A stretch of 42,466 bases of DNA from Ignavibacteriaceae bacterium. GTDB taxonomy: Bacteria > Bacteroidota > Ignavibacteria > Ignavibacteriales > Ignavibacteriaceae. Below are positions 1-8,268 of this stretch, piece by piece. The notes below the pieces were generated by a model. It searched no databases. It saw nothing but the letters and a program-made list of their open reading frames with translations, and was not told the origin of the DNA. Position numbers and translations under genes: made by a program. Numbering within the stretch: the stretch's first letter is position 1; the number at the start of each line of letters is the position of its first letter. The DNA is taken from positions 1 through 42,466 of the forward strand of contig JACAFC010000190.1 in the NCBI GenBank assembly GCA_013388515.1. The letters are read 5' to 3'.

Positions 1-215
1 ACATAACCTAGCCCAGCACCTCCATATTCTTCTGAAACAAGAATTCCAAGGAAACCTAAGTCTCCTAATTGATTCATAATCTCCTTTGGAAAATCTTGAG
101 ATTCATCATAAACTTTGATTACAGGTTTAATTACTCCGTCAGCAAATTCTCTAATTGTATTTCGGATGATTATTTGGTCATTCGTCAATTCCATCAAGAA
201 TGCGTTTGATTCCAT
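1..215 (-). CDS. Acyl-CoA dehydrogenase, N-terminal part (cut by window edge)
   Basis: The reverse strand from the ATG at 215 is open to the window edge, giving 71 complete codons. The translation has the helical N-terminal domain of acyl-CoA dehydrogenases: a motif ending in IREFADGVIKP, then FPKEIMNQLGDLGFLG, then the family hallmark EEYGGAGLGY. These flavoenzymes oxidise acyl-CoA thioesters to enoyl-CoA and pass electrons to ETF. The catalytic Glu and most FAD contacts lie outside the window, so chain-length specificity cannot be judged. It starts 19 bases after the MeaB-like gene stops and is probably the last visible gene of that operon. Pairing with MeaB suggests branched-chain or propionate-linked acyl-CoA catabolism, which is inference. 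Confidence 0.85.
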   Translation of the reverse strand, partial: MESNAFLMELTNDQIIIRNTIREFADGVIKPVIKVYDESQDFPKEIMNQLGDLGFLGILVSEEYGGAGLGY

Positions 216-234
216 AAGTTATCCTTAATTAATT

Positions 235-1191
235 TCAGACAATGTGATTCTTGAATTTTTCTAAGATGTCTTCAGCAATTTGATAGGGAGACATATTACC
301 AAGGACAACATGTTCTAACGAAGATTCTAGTGATTCCTCTACCGACTCGGTCCATAATTTTTTCTTTAGCCTATCATCTACTATCTCTTTAATACGTATT
401 TTAATTTGTTTTTGGCGTTTAAGTTGAAATAATTTAGATTTTAACATGAATTGACGGTGGCGATTTATTTCATTCAATAAATCATTTATTCCTAGTGCTT
501 CCGAGGCAGTGGTTTTAATTATTTCGGGCAACCATGATTCTTCGGTATGATCGCGCATCATTAAAATTGTTTTAAGTGCTGTAACCGCTTGCTGAGAGCC
601 AGGTCGATCGCTTTTATTTAATACAAAAATATCTGCAATCTCCATTAGTCCAGCTTTCATTGCTTGAACTGAATCACCTGATTCGGGAACCAATACAACT
701 ATTGTTGTATCTGCGCTCTTTGCAATATCTAACTCAGATTGCCCGACTCCTACAGTTTCCAATATTATAAAATCGAAACCGGCGGCATCTAAAATATCTG
801 CTGCATCTATGGCTTTTTTACTTAATCCGCCTAAACTGCCGCGTGTTGCCATACTTCTAATAAAAACCTTGTCATCGTTTCCGATATCTGACATTCGAAC
901 TCTATCACCAAGGAGTGCACCTCCAGTAAAAGGACTTGTGGGATCTACGGCAATAATACCCACCTTATGGTTGTTATTCTTTAATAGCTTTGTTAATTGG
1001 TTTGTGATAGTACTTTTACCTGCTCCAGGCGGACCCGTTATTCCGATACGATAAGCTTGACCAATTCGATTTGATAATTTTTTTAGAATTTCTGATGCTA
1101 CTTCATCATCATTTTCGGTAAGGGAGATACATCTGGAAATTGATCTTCGGTCTTCGATTAATAAGCCTCTAATCAAACTTTCTTTAACCAT
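235..1191 (-). CDS. meaB: MeaB/ArgK-family G-protein chaperone of methylmalonyl-CoA mutase
   Basis: This 318-residue P-loop GTPase has Walker A GPPGAGKS at 53-60, DPTSPFTGGALLGDR at 83-97, the G3-type ETVGVGQSE at 145-153 and the guanine-specificity motif NKSD at 192-195. These match the MeaB/ArgK/MMAA family, which loads and protects the adenosylcobalamin cofactor of methylmalonyl-CoA mutase. Length is normal for the family. No mutase gene is in the window, so the partner is assumed from family knowledge. It starts 13 bases after the epimerase stop and precedes the acyl-CoA dehydrogenase, which supports a role in acyl-CoA metabolism. An alternative partner such as isobutyryl-CoA mutase cannot be excluded. 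Confidence 0.92.
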   Translation of the reverse strand: MVKESLIRGLLIEDRRSISRCISLTENDDEVASEILKKLSNRIGQAYRIGITGPPGAGKSTITNQLTKLLKNNNHKVGIIAVDPTSPFTGGALLGDRVRMSDIGNDDKVFIRSMATRGSLGGLSKKAIDAADILDAAGFDFIILETVGVGQSELDIAKSADTTIVVLVPESGDSVQAMKAGLMEIADIFVLNKSDRPGSQQAVTALKTILMMRDHTEESWLPEIIKTTASEALGINDLLNEINRHRQFMLKSKLFQLKRQKQIKIRIKEIVDDRLKKKLWTESVEESLESSLEHVVLGNMSPYQIAEDILEKFKNHIV

Positions 1192-1204
1192 TAGGTGTTT
1201 AATT

Positions 1205-2134
1205 TTAGGAAAGGTTTAACTCTTTTTTAAAGAAATTTACTGTTTGAATTAATCCGTCCTCAATCTTAGTGCTGGGCCGCCAGTTGAATTTTTTAAATAT
1301 TTTGTCTGAAGTAATCACACTTCTCATCTGTTCGCCAGGTGCTGCTGGGCCATGTTTCTCTTCTTGTCCTTTACCAACAATTTTGTTCAAAGTTTTGTAA
1401 AGAACATTTACATCTGTTTCAATAGAGGTTCCAATATTATATATATCGTTTGCATCATCATTAAGTGTAAGAACATTTGCTTTAACCACATCGCCAACAA
1501 AGACGTAGTCCCGAGTTTGTTCACCGCTGCCATTTATAATCGGTTGTTCGTTTTTCAATAATTTTGTAGAAAATATAGCAACAACACCAGCTTCGCCTAA
1601 TGCATTTTGCCTTGGTCCATAAATATTTGCATAACGGAGGATAGTATATTTAAGTTTATGCTGTGTGTGATAAAAGTATAAATACTTCTCAACGGTTAGT
1701 TTTGAAATTCCGTATGGCGATAAAGGTTGAGTTGGGTGATTTTCATCGGCAGGAAAGTATGATTGTTCGCCGTAAACAGCACCACCGGTTGATGCGAACA
1801 TGAATTTTTTAACTCCTGTTTTTACACAATTCTGTAATAGGTTTATTGTACCAAGAATATTTGTCGTTGCATCGAATGCAGGATCTGCTACAGATTTTCG
1901 AACATCCATTTGTGCAGCATGATGATTAACGACATCAAATTTTTCTTTTTCGAATAATTGACTTATCGATGGATCGATTATGTCCTTTTTAATGAAAACA
2001 GCTTTTGGATTAATATTTTTTTCAAAGCCTGTTTGTAAATTATCAAGTACAAAAACAGTGTGCCCTTCGTTAATATAAGCATCAGTTATGTGTGAAGCGA
2101 TGAATCCAGCACCGCCTGTTACCAGGATTTTCAT
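1205..2134 (-). CDS. NAD-dependent sugar epimerase/dehydratase (UDP-glucose 4-epimerase-like)
   Basis: This is an extended short-chain dehydrogenase of 309 residues. It has the NAD-binding glycine motif TGGAGFIAS at 6-14, an acidic residue at the end of beta-2 (VLDN, 29-32), the active-site region FASTGGAVYGE near 113-123 and catalytic YGISK at 141-145 (Tyr141, Lys145). The motif RYANIYGPRQ and the C-terminal substrate domain are typical of GalE-like nucleotide-sugar epimerases. The exact sugar cannot be read from sequence. The ATG shares its A with the TAA of nadD (TAATG at 2132-2136, read on the reverse strand), so the two genes are probably translationally coupled. Confidence 0.88.
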   Translation of the reverse strand: MKILVTGGAGFIASHITDAYINEGHTVFVLDNLQTGFEKNINPKAVFIKKDIIDPSISQLFEKEKFDVVNHHAAQMDVRKSVADPAFDATTNILGTINLLQNCVKTGVKKFMFASTGGAVYGEQSYFPADENHPTQPLSPYGISKLTVEKYLYFYHTQHKLKYTILRYANIYGPRQNALGEAGVVAIFSTKLLKNEQPIINGSGEQTRDYVFVGDVVKANVLTLNDDANDIYNIGTSIETDVNVLYKTLNKIVGKGQEEKHGPAAPGEQMRSVITSDKIFKKFNWRPSTKIEDGLIQTVNFFKKELNLS

Positions 2135-2718
2135 TAGAATTTTTCCTTATACAAATTATGTTTGTAAATATATGCCATCACATTTTGAGGTACAAGAAAG
2201 TTTATACTTTTCTGATGTAGAACACGATCTCTTATGTTTGTTCCAAAAATTTCGATTATAGGTGTTTCAACAAATATAGCTTTATCAAAGTATTTATTTC
2301 GCTTTATTCTTTTATGGTTAATTTTTCTTCGGAGTACAACTAAAGTTACAAGCTTAAGTAATTCATCAGGCGATTTCCAAGTATCAAATACCATCAGGTT
2401 ATCAAATCCAATTATCAATTCAATATTACTATAAACTTTCTTTAATTTTTTTATTGTATCAATTGTGTAAGACACGTTGGGATTTTTAATTTCAATATCG
2501 GAGTAATCAAATTGTGAGTAATTTTTGACTGCTAGTTTAACCATATTTAATCGGTGGTTAGGAGCCGAGGATATTCTATCTGTTTTATGTGGTGAAATAA
2601 AACTGGGTACAAATATTATTTTATCTAATTTTCTAATCTCACAAACTGATTGAGCTGTAATTAAATGACCAAAGTGAATAGGATCAAATGTCCCGCCAAA
2701 AATTCCGATTTTTTTCAT
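2134..2718 (-). CDS. nadD: Nicotinate-nucleotide adenylyltransferase
   Basis: The 194-residue protein has the nucleotidyltransferase signature GIFGGTFDPIHFGH at 5-18, IIGFDNL at 102-108 corresponding to the family GxD, and the C-terminal FGTNIR at 158-163, which replaces the more usual ISSTxIR. It transfers AMP from ATP to nicotinate mononucleotide in NAD synthesis. The substituted ISSTxIR position is a mild deviation, but the Thr and Arg are kept. The gene abuts the PrsW-like gene (stop at 2719, start at 2718) and overlaps the epimerase start by one base. It is therefore embedded in the operon. Confidence 0.9.
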   Translation of the reverse strand: MKKIGIFGGTFDPIHFGHLITAQSVCEIRKLDKIIFVPSFISPHKTDRISSAPNHRLNMVKLAVKNYSQFDYSDIEIKNPNVSYTIDTIKKLKKVYSNIELIIGFDNLMVFDTWKSPDELLKLVTLVVLRRKINHKRIKRNKYFDKAIFVETPIIEIFGTNIRDRVLHQKSINFLVPQNVMAYIYKHNLYKEKF

Positions 2719-3663
2719 TTATTTTTTCTCAAGTAAATTGGAAATCGATTCCCTTAAATTTTCTATATCTGTTTGATGGTATTTTTTATCTAGCCCAGTT
2801 GAATGTATTGTTTGTTCCTTTCTAAAAGCTAATCGAACAGCTGATAAGATATAAATTTTTCTAATTCTTTCATCAACCCAACCAGGTACGTGTCTTTCAT
2901 TTGAAGTAATTATTCCTAAATGCTGTGCAGGAATCAACCCATTCTTCGATTCCTCAGAGAGCTGTGAAAAAATTATTTGTTTTTCTTTGTATACTGATAA
3001 ATTGAAAATGAAAATTAAAATGCCTACTACTAATAACATATAAACAAAACCAATAAGTGCTAAAGAATCAATACTAACGAATAGGTTCCACAAGGAATGA
3101 ATTACTATAGCTATAAAAAACCCAATAATCACCAGTACAGTTCTTTTAAAACCGTTTTTGAATTTAGAGTAACCTAAAATCATACCTAAAATGCCAGTAG
3201 TAACACAATGCATAACAGCAGAAAACAGAGTTCTAATAATTACTATTAAGAACCAATTATATATAGAACTGCTGTTAGTAATGAAATAAAAAAAATTTTC
3301 TGTCATCCCAAAACCTAACCCGATAGCCCCGCCATAAACAATTCCATCTGTGATGTTATCAAATTTTTTATTTTTAACCATTATAAAAAGAAAAAATCCT
3401 TTTGTTAATTCCTCAATTACTGGAGCGAATAAAACCGAATCCCAAAAGTCACTAATGGACAATTGTAGAATGAAGTTCAATAAAAGTAATTGGATTAAAC
3501 TACTGAGAAAAGTGGTCAAAATTATTGCTCCCACTGCGCCCCATAAAAAATTAACTAAAACTAGGGTGGTCGGTTCCCTTTCGTATCTGTCAAACCTCCA
3601 AATAAGATAAAGGTAGACTAGCATTGGGAAAACAGCGGCTAAAAAAGAAAATACAACTGACAT
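2719..3663 (-). CDS. PrsW-family intramembrane protease
   Basis: This polytopic membrane protein of 314 residues has several hydrophobic helices between residues 1 and 220 and a hydrophilic C-terminal tail of about 90 residues. Family hallmarks are DRYEREP at 25-31, the glutamate motif EELTK at 84-88, GFGMTEN at 117-123, a conserved Arg144/His152 segment and HSLWN at 189-193. PrsW proteases, related to CPBP/CAAX-type peptidases, cleave anti-sigma factors within or near the membrane. No sigma or anti-sigma gene is adjacent, so the substrate is unknown. It is the first gene of the minus-strand run and diverges from the DUF177 gene across a region of about 165 bases that must carry both promoters. 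Confidence 0.85.
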   Translation of the reverse strand: MSVVFSFLAAVFPMLVYLYLIWRFDRYEREPTTLVLVNFLWGAVGAIILTTFLSSLIQLLLLNFILQLSISDFWDSVLFAPVIEELTKGFFLFIMVKNKKFDNITDGIVYGGAIGLGFGMTENFFYFITNSSSIYNWFLIVIIRTLFSAVMHCVTTGILGMILGYSKFKNGFKRTVLVIIGFFIAIVIHSLWNLFVSIDSLALIGFVYMLLVVGILIFIFNLSVYKEKQIIFSQLSEESKNGLIPAQHLGIITSNERHVPGWVDERIRKIYILSAVRLAFRKEQTIHSTGLDKKYHQTDIENLRESISNLLEKK

Positions 3664-3839
3664 TAGGAACTTAATGCATTAAACGTATTAAATTTATTGA
3701 TTCGAATTTTAATCAAATTAAACAAATATTAGTAAATTATTGTTATAAATGATGCTTTTCCTATGAACAATTCGATGTCAAAAATGTTGATTATCAGGCT
3801 CAGAAAGTCTATATTTCCCAACGTTTTTTGGAAATTTTG
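3664..3839. promoter_or_regulatory. Divergent intergenic region between prsW-like and DUF177-rpmF operons
   Basis: This very AT-rich spacer separates two divergently transcribed operons and must hold promoters for both. I cannot assign -35/-10 boxes with confidence. Its right half contains a 25-codon reading frame (3763-3840) whose TGA overlaps the DUF177 ATG. Confidence 0.5.
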
Positions 3840-4349
3840 ATGGTAATCAAGATAAACAACCTCAAAGAGGGTCTTCATCATTATTCTTTGGAAGAACCAG
3901 TTGAAAATGTCGGTTTAGAAAACCCATTCACAGATTCGGTAAAAGTTGAACTAAATCTTCAAAAATTACATAATCAAGTAGTTTTAGAAACCAGTTTAAA
4001 CTTACAAGCCCTGTTTGAGTGTGACAGATGCAACGAAGCTTTTCTTTCTAATTTACAAACTGATTACAAGATTGTTTATCTATTTGGAGAGAGCCCTGAT
4101 GACGAGGACGAATCACTAAATGTTGTTTATTTACCGCTTGATGTATCCGAAATTGTATTGGATAACGATATAAGGGATTATGCCATGCTGGCAATTCCCA
4201 TGAAAAAATTATGTAATGATGAGTGCCAGGGTTTATGTCCCTCATGCGGTAAAAATTTGAATACAGGCAGCTGTTTGTGCAGTAATAATAAAATAGATCC
4301 GCGTTGGTTACCGCTGAATGATTTGAAAAATAAAATTGATAATAATTAA
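3840..4349 (+). CDS. DUF177/YceD-family protein encoded upstream of rpmF
   Basis: The 169-residue soluble protein has the paired cysteines CDRC at 61-64 and the C-terminal motif CQGLCPSCGKNLN around 129-141, plus Cys145 and Cys147. It ends in the family's DPRWLPL at 153-159. DUF177/YceD proteins are almost always encoded next to rpmF and are implicated in 23S rRNA or L32 homeostasis; plant and bacterial homologues are needed for normal 23S rRNA. I chose ATG 3840 rather than the upstream in-frame TTG at 3828 because it gives the usual family N-terminus. It also overlaps the stop of a short upstream frame (TGATG at 3838-3842). The gene leads directly into rpmF 14 bases downstream. Confidence 0.88.
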   Translation: MVIKINNLKEGLHHYSLEEPVENVGLENPFTDSVKVELNLQKLHNQVVLETSLNLQALFECDRCNEAFLSNLQTDYKIVYLFGESPDDEDESLNVVYLPLDVSEIVLDNDIRDYAMLAIPMKKLCNDECQGLCPSCGKNLNTGSCLCSNNKIDPRWLPLNDLKNKIDNN

Positions 4350-4363
4350 ATAATAGGAATAAA

Positions 4364-4543
4364 ATGCCAAATCCAAAACGACGAATGTCGAAGACAAGAA
4401 CTGCAAAAAGGAGAACTCACTATAAGGCACATTCTCCATCTTTAGGTGTATGTGCTAATTGCGGTGAAGTGAAGATGACACATCGTGCATGCCCATCTTG
4501 TGGTTACTATAACGAAAAATCAATGTTTATACCAAAGAGCTAA
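4364..4543 (+). CDS. rpmF: Ribosomal protein bL32, zinc-binding form
   Basis: This 59-codon gene encodes a basic protein starting MPNPKRRMSKTRTAKRR, the classic bL32 N-terminus. It has a zinc ribbon of Cys30-x2-Cys33 and Cys43-x2-Cys46 (CANCGE and CPSCGYY). It is therefore the C+ (zinc-binding) paralogue type. The gene lies between DUF177 and plsX, the conserved bacterial order rpmF-plsX-fabH. The leader AATAGGAATAAA places an AGGA-type ribosome binding site just upstream. Confidence 0.96.
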   Translation: MPNPKRRMSKTRTAKRRTHYKAHSPSLGVCANCGEVKMTHRACPSCGYYNEKSMFIPKS

Positions 4544-4557
4544 TCTCTTTTTCAACA

Positions 4558-5595
4558 ATGCAGCAATCTTCCGAGCGATGTAAAATAATAGTTGACGCTA
4601 TGGGAGGGGACTATGCACCCGAAAATGCAGTAATTGGCGCTGTTGAAGCTGCTAATGAAAATTCCGGGTTTGATTTATTTTTAGTAGGTATTGAAAAAGA
4701 TATTACAAAGGTATTAAAGGAAAAAAAACTAAAATTTGATACTTCAAGAATTATTAATGCTCCCGAAGTAATTGAGATGGGAGATTCTCCAACAGATGCA
4801 ATCAAGAAAAAACCTAATGCTTCTATAGTTATCGGTTCAAAATACGTTAAAGAGAAAAAAGCTCATGCTTTTGTAAGTGCTGGAAATACTGGGGCAATGA
4901 TGGCAGCTTCAACATTAATTATGGGTCGATTAAAGAATGTGGGGCGTCCTACGATTGGTGCAGAAATTCCAAACGTTCATGGTACTTGTCACTTGTTTGA
5001 TGTTGGTGCTGGAAAGGATGCAAAGCCTGTTCATTTGTTTGAATATGCTGTAATGGGATCTATTTATGCTAAAGAACTAAGAAATATTCCCAATCCCAAA
5101 GTTGGAATTTTAAGTATGGGTGAAGAAGAAAGCAAGGGCAATGAAGTAACAACAGCTGCTTTTAGACTGTTAAAAGAATCAAAATTAAATTTTGTTGGAA
5201 ATGTTGAGGGCAGGGATATACTTACCGGTAATGTTGATGTTGTAGTATGTGATGGATTTATTGGTAATATCTTATTAAAGTTTGGCGAATCGGTTCCTAA
5301 ACTGTTAAAACATCTGCTTAAACAAACAGCAGATAAAAATTTAATTGACAAAATAAAAATCGGTTTATTTAAAAGTACTCTAAAACGTGCCCTTAAAAGT
5401 CTTGATTATCAAGAACATGGTGGAGTGCCCTTGCTTGGTGTGAACGGTATAAGTATTATTGGGCATGGTTCAAGCACGCCGAAAGCTATAAAAAATATGG
5501 TTTTTAGAGCCTATGATATGTATAAGAAAGATCTAAATAATAAAATTGAAAATTCATTAACAGATTACCTGAATATTGTAGACCCAAATAAATGA
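4558..5595 (+). CDS. plsX: Phosphate acyltransferase PlsX
   Basis: This 345-residue enzyme converts acyl-ACP and phosphate to acyl-phosphate, the donor for PlsY in phospholipid synthesis. Signatures are VDAMGGDYAPE at 12-22, SAGNTGAMMAAS, the LFDVGAG segment, and the C-terminal GGVPLLGVNG and GHGSS motifs. Length is normal. It starts 15 bases after rpmF and its TGA overlaps the fabH ATG (ATGA, 5592-5595), which implies coupled translation. It acts as a peripheral membrane enzyme linking fatty-acid synthesis to membrane assembly. Confidence 0.96.
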   Translation: MQQSSERCKIIVDAMGGDYAPENAVIGAVEAANENSGFDLFLVGIEKDITKVLKEKKLKFDTSRIINAPEVIEMGDSPTDAIKKKPNASIVIGSKYVKEKKAHAFVSAGNTGAMMAASTLIMGRLKNVGRPTIGAEIPNVHGTCHLFDVGAGKDAKPVHLFEYAVMGSIYAKELRNIPNPKVGILSMGEEESKGNEVTTAAFRLLKESKLNFVGNVEGRDILTGNVDVVVCDGFIGNILLKFGESVPKLLKHLLKQTADKNLIDKIKIGLFKSTLKRALKSLDYQEHGGVPLLGVNGISIIGHGSSTPKAIKNMVFRAYDMYKKDLNNKIENSLTDYLNIVDPNK

Positions 5596-6596
5596 TTAAA
5601 CATAAAAAATATAATGCGGTAGTAACTGGATTGGGAATGTATTTCCCGGAAAAAATTCTAGATAATAAATACTTTGAAAAAATTGTTGAGACCAGCGACG
5701 AATGGATAAGAACTCGAACTGGTATCATTGAACGTAGAATTCTTGAGAATGGTGCTACAAGCGATTTAGCCACAAGAGCAGCTCAAGATTTACTCCAATC
5801 CGCAAAAGTTTCACCTGAAGAAATTGATGTAATTATTGTTGCAACAGTAACTCCCGATATGTTTTTTCCCGCTACAGCTTGTCTTGTTCAGGATAATATT
5901 GGTGCGAAAAATGCTTGGGGCTTTGATCTTTCCGCAGCTTGCTCAGGCTTTTTATTTGCCTACCAGACTGGTTGCGCTTTAGTTGAAAGCGGTAAATACA
6001 AAAAGGTTATGGTTATTGGTGCTGACAAGATGAGCTCTATAACAGATTATAGAGATAGAAATACTTGTATTCTATTTGGCGATGGAGCCGCCGCATTCTT
6101 AATTGAACCCACTGAAGATTTAAATCTTGGACTCCAAGATTCACTACTCAAAGTTGATGGCTCAGGCAGAGAGGCTTTGTATATGAAAGGCGGCGGAAGC
6201 CTTAATCCAGCATCTCACATTACGGTTGAAAAAAATCTTCATTATATTTATCAAGATGGGAAAGCCGTATTCAAAGTTGCTGTTAAAGGTATGGCAGATA
6301 TTTCCTACGATATAATGAAAAAGAATAACCTTAAATCGGAGGACATTGCATATCTTGTTCCGCATCAAGCCAATTTAAGAATTATTGATGCAACAGCCGA
6401 ACGAATGGGAATTTCAAAAGACAAAGTGATGATAAATATTCAAAAATATGGCAACACAACCGCGGCTACAATTCCTAGTTGTGTTGTTGAATATTACCGC
6501 GCCGGTAAATTAAAGAAAGGTGACAAGTTGATTTTAGCTGCATTTGGAGCCGGCTTTACGTGGGGTGCTTCTTATCTAATTTGGGCTATGGATTAG
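5592..6596 (+). CDS. fabH: 3-oxoacyl-ACP synthase III
   Basis: The 334-residue ketoacyl synthase starts fatty-acid elongation by condensing acyl-CoA (usually acetyl-CoA) with malonyl-ACP. The catalytic triad is visible: Cys117 in LSAACSGF, His258 in PHQAN and Asn288 in YGNTTAA. The substrate-entry motif DEWIRTRTGI at 37-46 is also intact. There is a four-base overlap with plsX and a two-base spacing to fabD. Primer preference (straight or branched) cannot be decided from the sequence. Confidence 0.96.
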   Translation: MIKHKKYNAVVTGLGMYFPEKILDNKYFEKIVETSDEWIRTRTGIIERRILENGATSDLATRAAQDLLQSAKVSPEEIDVIIVATVTPDMFFPATACLVQDNIGAKNAWGFDLSAACSGFLFAYQTGCALVESGKYKKVMVIGADKMSSITDYRDRNTCILFGDGAAAFLIEPTEDLNLGLQDSLLKVDGSGREALYMKGGGSLNPASHITVEKNLHYIYQDGKAVFKVAVKGMADISYDIMKKNNLKSEDIAYLVPHQANLRIIDATAERMGISKDKVMINIQKYGNTTAATIPSCVVEYYRAGKLKKGDKLILAAFGAGFTWGASYLIWAMD

Positions 6597-6598
6597 TT

Positions 6599-7513
6599 AT
6601 GGCTAAGATAGCATTTTTATTCCCAGGTCAAGGTTCTCAATACGTTGGAATGGCTAAAGACTTATATGAAAATTCAGTTGAAGCTAAAGAAATGATTAAG
6701 ACTGCTGATGATGCATTAGGTATAAACTTGTCATATATAATGTTTAATGGTCCTGATGATCAATTGAAACAAACAGAATTTACGCAGCCTGCAATTTTTC
6801 TTCACTCGGTAATACTCTCTTCACTAATTAGAACATTATCTCCATCAATGGCTGCAGGTCATTCTTTAGGAGAGTACTCGGCATTAGTTTCTGCAGGAGC
6901 TATTCAATTTTATGATGCTATAAAATTAGTTCGAACGAGAGGAAAGGCAATGCAGCAGGCAGGAATTGATAACCCCGGAACTATGGCTGCAATAATTGGA
7001 TTATCAAAAACGAAGGTTGTTGAAGGTTGTGAGGAAGCAAGCAGCGAAGGCATTGTTCAAACTGCAAACTTCAATTCCTCTGATCAAATAGTGATCTCAG
7101 GTTCAGTGGCTGGTGTAAGAAAAGCTATGGAAATTTGTAAAGCAAAAGGTGCAAAGTTAGTTAAAGAACTTGTTGTGAGTGGAGCATTTCATTCACCTTT
7201 AATGGAATCAGCTAAAGAAAAATTAAAAGCTGAACTGAGCATAACTCCAATTTACAATGCACGTTTCCCTGTTTACGCTAATGTAACAGCTAATCCAGTA
7301 ATTGATTCCAAAGAGATTTCCAATTTATTGTACGAGCAGGTTACTGCACCTGTAAAATGGGAAGAAACTATTTTGAATTTTGTTAATGATGGTGTAGAGG
7401 AGTTTTTTGAAATTGGTCCTGGAAAAGTATTACAGGGTTTAGTTAAACGAATAGCACCTCAAATTAAATGTACTAGTATCGATAAATTTAGTGACGTGGA
7501 GAAATATCTCTAA
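6599..7513 (+). CDS. fabD: Malonyl-CoA:ACP transacylase
   Basis: Starting at ATG 6599, two bases after the fabH stop, the protein is 304 residues. It begins MAKIAFLFPGQGSQYVGM, the standard FabD N-terminus; an upstream in-frame start inside fabH would add an implausible extension. The nucleophile is Ser89 in GHSLGEYSAL, with Arg114 in the TRGKAMQ segment and His198 in SGAFHSPLM completing the active site. It supplies malonyl-ACP to FabH and FabF encoded in the same operon. Confidence 0.95.
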   Translation: MAKIAFLFPGQGSQYVGMAKDLYENSVEAKEMIKTADDALGINLSYIMFNGPDDQLKQTEFTQPAIFLHSVILSSLIRTLSPSMAAGHSLGEYSALVSAGAIQFYDAIKLVRTRGKAMQQAGIDNPGTMAAIIGLSKTKVVEGCEEASSEGIVQTANFNSSDQIVISGSVAGVRKAMEICKAKGAKLVKELVVSGAFHSPLMESAKEKLKAELSITPIYNARFPVYANVTANPVIDSKEISNLLYEQVTAPVKWEETILNFVNDGVEEFFEIGPGKVLQGLVKRIAPQIKCTSIDKFSDVEKYL

Positions 7514-7515
7514 TT

Positions 7516-8100
7516 ATGGAAGATTACAGAGTAATAAACGGAATTAAAATAGATCCTTTGATTTTCACATTTAAATTTACATGTCAATGTACAGGCGGCG
7601 AATGCTGCAACTATGGAGTTTACACAGATTATAAAGAATATGAAAAAATAATTTCTCTAAAGAACGAAATAATTCAGATAATGGATGATAGTCAATCGAA
7701 AAATTCAGATGATTGGTTTGAAGAACCTGAAAAAGACGATGATTTTGAGTCTGGTTTAGCAGTTGGTACTAACATTATTAACGAAAAATGTACATTTTTA
7801 GACAAACATGGGTTATGCTCGCTTCAAAAACTTAGCCTTTCTAAGGGTTTGCATAAATGGGCATATAAACCAATTTATTGCGTTTTATTTCCGCTTGTTG
7901 TTTACCAAGGAATTCTTACTGTAGACGATGAACATATTGACAGATTGACCTCTTGCAATAGAAATCATGGTGCTTCCAATACAATCTTTGATTCTTGTAA
8001 AGAGGAACTTCTTTATTTGTTAGGTGCAGCCGGATTTGAGGAACTGGAAAGTTATCAACGCGAGTACTTAACAAGCTTAAAACCTAAGGAATTGGTATAA
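7516..8100 (+). CDS. DUF3109-family cysteine-rich protein (uncharacterised)
   Basis: This 194-residue protein has no signal peptide and nine cysteines: 23, 25, 30, 31, 92, 101, 122, 147 and 161. The order CQCTGGECC...KCTFLD..GLCSLQ...KPIYCVLFPL...LTSCNRNHG matches DUF3109, common in Bacteroidota and resembling YkgJ-type putative Fe-S/zinc cluster proteins. Function is unknown. An acidic linker (residues 65-78, rich in D and E) separates the first cysteine cluster from the rest. It starts two bases after fabD and is followed by fabG, so it is transcribed within the fatty-acid cluster where this gene is not normally found. Metal or cluster binding is inferred from the cysteine pattern only. Confidence 0.75.
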   Translation: MEDYRVINGIKIDPLIFTFKFTCQCTGGECCNYGVYTDYKEYEKIISLKNEIIQIMDDSQSKNSDDWFEEPEKDDDFESGLAVGTNIINEKCTFLDKHGLCSLQKLSLSKGLHKWAYKPIYCVLFPLVVYQGILTVDDEHIDRLTSCNRNHGASNTIFDSCKEELLYLLGAAGFEELESYQREYLTSLKPKELV

Positions 8101-8268
8101 AAGGGTAATTTTAAAATTAAATATTACCTAAAGAAAAGTGGAAAAATAAAATAAGCAATTGTATATTATCCATTGGAAAATATAATATCCCAAAAAGTTT
8201 AACAAATATTATCACATCTAATTCCAATTATTTGGTTAGACTTACAACTTTTAGAATATTGAAAAAAA
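8101..8268. other. AT-rich spacer before fabG
   Basis: This is the longest gap in the fatty-acid cluster (168 bases). It contains a short imperfect stem GGTAAT...ATTACC near 8104-8128 just after the DUF3109 stop, and no reading frame of note. A promoter for fabG-acpP-fabF is plausible because of the gap. I see no convincing -35/-10 pair. Confidence 0.35.

Noticed and set aside
809-1054. Open frame antisense to meaB
   Set aside because: It lies wholly within a well-supported gene on the other strand, has no recognisable domain, and its composition is the mirror of conserved codons. Similar antisense frames within plsX, gcvP, acs and others were rejected for the same reason.
8101-8268. A hidden small gene or fatty-acid regulator operator before fabG
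   Set aside because: No convincing start, ribosome binding site or known operator sequence could be found; the spacer is simply AT-rich.
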